A DNA stretch of 6,504 bases. Source: Nitrospirota bacterium (GTDB lineage Bacteria; Nitrospirota; Thermodesulfovibrionia; Thermodesulfovibrionales; Magnetobacteriaceae). A program made the translations under genes and the position numbers. How positions within the stretch are numbered: the first letter of the stretch is position 1; each line of letters starts with the position of its first letter. Below the pieces are notes generated by a model. The model had not been told where the DNA came from. It saw only the letters and a list, made by a program, of their open reading frames with translations, and searched no databases. The DNA lies in the NCBI GenBank assembly GCA_015232165.1, contig JADGAE010000106.1, positions 1 through 6,504 on the forward strand, in the 5' to 3' direction. Positions 5,771 to 6,504 of the stretch are shown here, one piece after another.

Positions 5771-6504
5771 CTATACCCTTGCTATTTGGGCGAAGCTCTT
5801 TGTGCAGTAGGGGCAGAACTGCCAGTCGGGTAGCCTCTGTTTGCCGCAGCCCGTACACTTGTCCTCTCTCAGGCTGCCACAAAGGGGGCAGATCACGTAA
5901 TCAGGATAGAGCGTGTTGCCGCATTTCGTACAGGGATGCCCTTTGCCGTCACCCTCCTGCTCGGCCTCACCCACGTGGATGCTCCTGGCAATCTCGTCAA
6001 TGGTAGTCAGACCGTTTCTGACCTTATAGATGGCGTCCTCGTGGATAAAAGACATGCCGGACTCCACGGCTGCCTTTTCTATTTCGTACTCGGGTGCCTC
6101 ACGGACAATGAGATTACGTACCTTCTGATTTAGCGTCAGTATCTCAAAAATGCCCATACGCCCCTTATAACCCGTCTTTGCGCAATTGGAACATCCAACG
6201 CCTTTATAGAAAGTAAAACCCTTTGATTTTGCGTTGCCGTTGAGCCCAATCTTTAAGAGTTCTTCACTTGATGGGGAGTAGGACTTCCTACACTTGCTGC
6301 ATATCTTCCGTACAAGCCTCTGGGCAATGATGCCTCTCAGGGCCGAAGCCAGCATAAAAGGCTTGACCCCCATGTTGACCATGCGTGCAATGGCACCCAC
6401 TGCGGAGTTGGTATGCAGCGTTGACAACACCAGATGGCCGGTAATAGATGCCTGTACCGCTATGTTGGCCGTTTCGGCATCCCTCATCTCACCCACCAGG
6501 ATGA
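5771..6504 (-). CDS. GspE/PilB-family secretion or type IV pilus ATPase, 3' part, with C-terminal double zinc ribbon
   Basis: Partial at the right edge: the frame is open to the end, and the first complete codon (6502) gives ILVGEMRD, the Walker B region, so the real start and Walker A lie outside. The visible 243 residues continue with the His-box (GHLVLSTLHTN) and the tetracysteine zinc site of GspE/PilB (CSKC at 68-71, CSNC at 104-107), then the usual GRMGIFE segment. These hexameric cytoplasmic ATPases power pilus or pseudopilus assembly. Beyond the normal C-terminus, about 55 residues carry four CxxC pairs (191/194, 205/208, 216/219, 230/233). They form two similar units, each CxxCG, then PD, then CPxC: a double zinc ribbon that typical GspE/PilB proteins lack. 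It is separated from the next operon by 137 bp with its own promoter. PilB and GspE cannot be told apart here. Confidence 0.92.
   Translation of the reverse strand, partial: ILVGEMRDAETANIAVQASITGHLVLSTLHTNSAVGAIARMVNMGVKPFMLASALRGIIAQRLVRKICSKCRKSYSPSSEELLKIGLNGNAKSKGFTFYKGVGCSNCAKTGYKGRMGIFEILTLNQKVRNLIVREAPEYEIEKAAVESGMSFIHEDAIYKVRNGLTTIDEIARSIHVGEAEQEGDGKGHPCTKCGNTLYPDYVICPLCGSLREDKCTGCGKQRLPDWQFCPYCTKSFAQIARV

Noticed and set aside
5679..5882. Minus-strand 67-aa frame overlapping the end of the ATPase gene
   Set aside because: It is an alternative frame of the zinc ribbon coding sequence and the spacer, without a recognisable motif; the ATPase frame carries clear CxxC pairs.

Overview
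All supported genes in this window lie on the minus strand, so the region is transcribed from right to left. No rRNA, tRNA, CRISPR array or transposase is visible. The content suggests a Gram-negative, probably anaerobic or microaerophilic bacterium with Feo-type ferrous iron uptake and a type IV pilus or type II secretion ATPase. The FeoB proteins are a divergent short form (about 650 aa) that I loosely associate with Nitrospirota or deltaproteobacterial lineages, but the window does not fix the taxonomy.

Layout from right to left. Positions 6504-5771 hold the 3' part of a GspE/PilB-type ATPase gene that runs off the window edge; its product ends in an unusual double zinc ribbon. Positions 5770-5634 are an intergenic stretch with a good sigma70-like promoter, several short palindromes and a possible DtxR/IdeR half-site. 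The promoter reads into a tightly packed set of five genes: a 106-aa protein of unknown function (GTG start), a PIN-domain protein, two tandem feoB genes, and a DtxR-type metal-dependent regulator with a C-terminal FeoA-like domain. The junctions are a 20-bp overlap, a 4-bp ATGA overlap, a 24-nt gap and a 15-nt gap, which fits one operon. Positions 1-164 contain no gene but hold three GC-rich hairpins that resemble a dispersed intergenic repeat and may end transcription.

How it could work together (inference): the two FeoB proteins import Fe(II), and the DtxR-FeoA protein senses the metal and could repress the shared promoter, closing a feedback loop. The first two genes look like a toxin-antitoxin-type pair (partner protein plus PIN nuclease). 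They are markedly AT-rich compared with the flanking genes, suggesting that a transferred module now supplies the promoter and the translational coupling for the iron operon. The two feoB copies share long tracts of perfect nucleotide identity in the G-domain and linker but are diverged in the membrane domain, a pattern typical of gene conversion between otherwise diverging paralogs.
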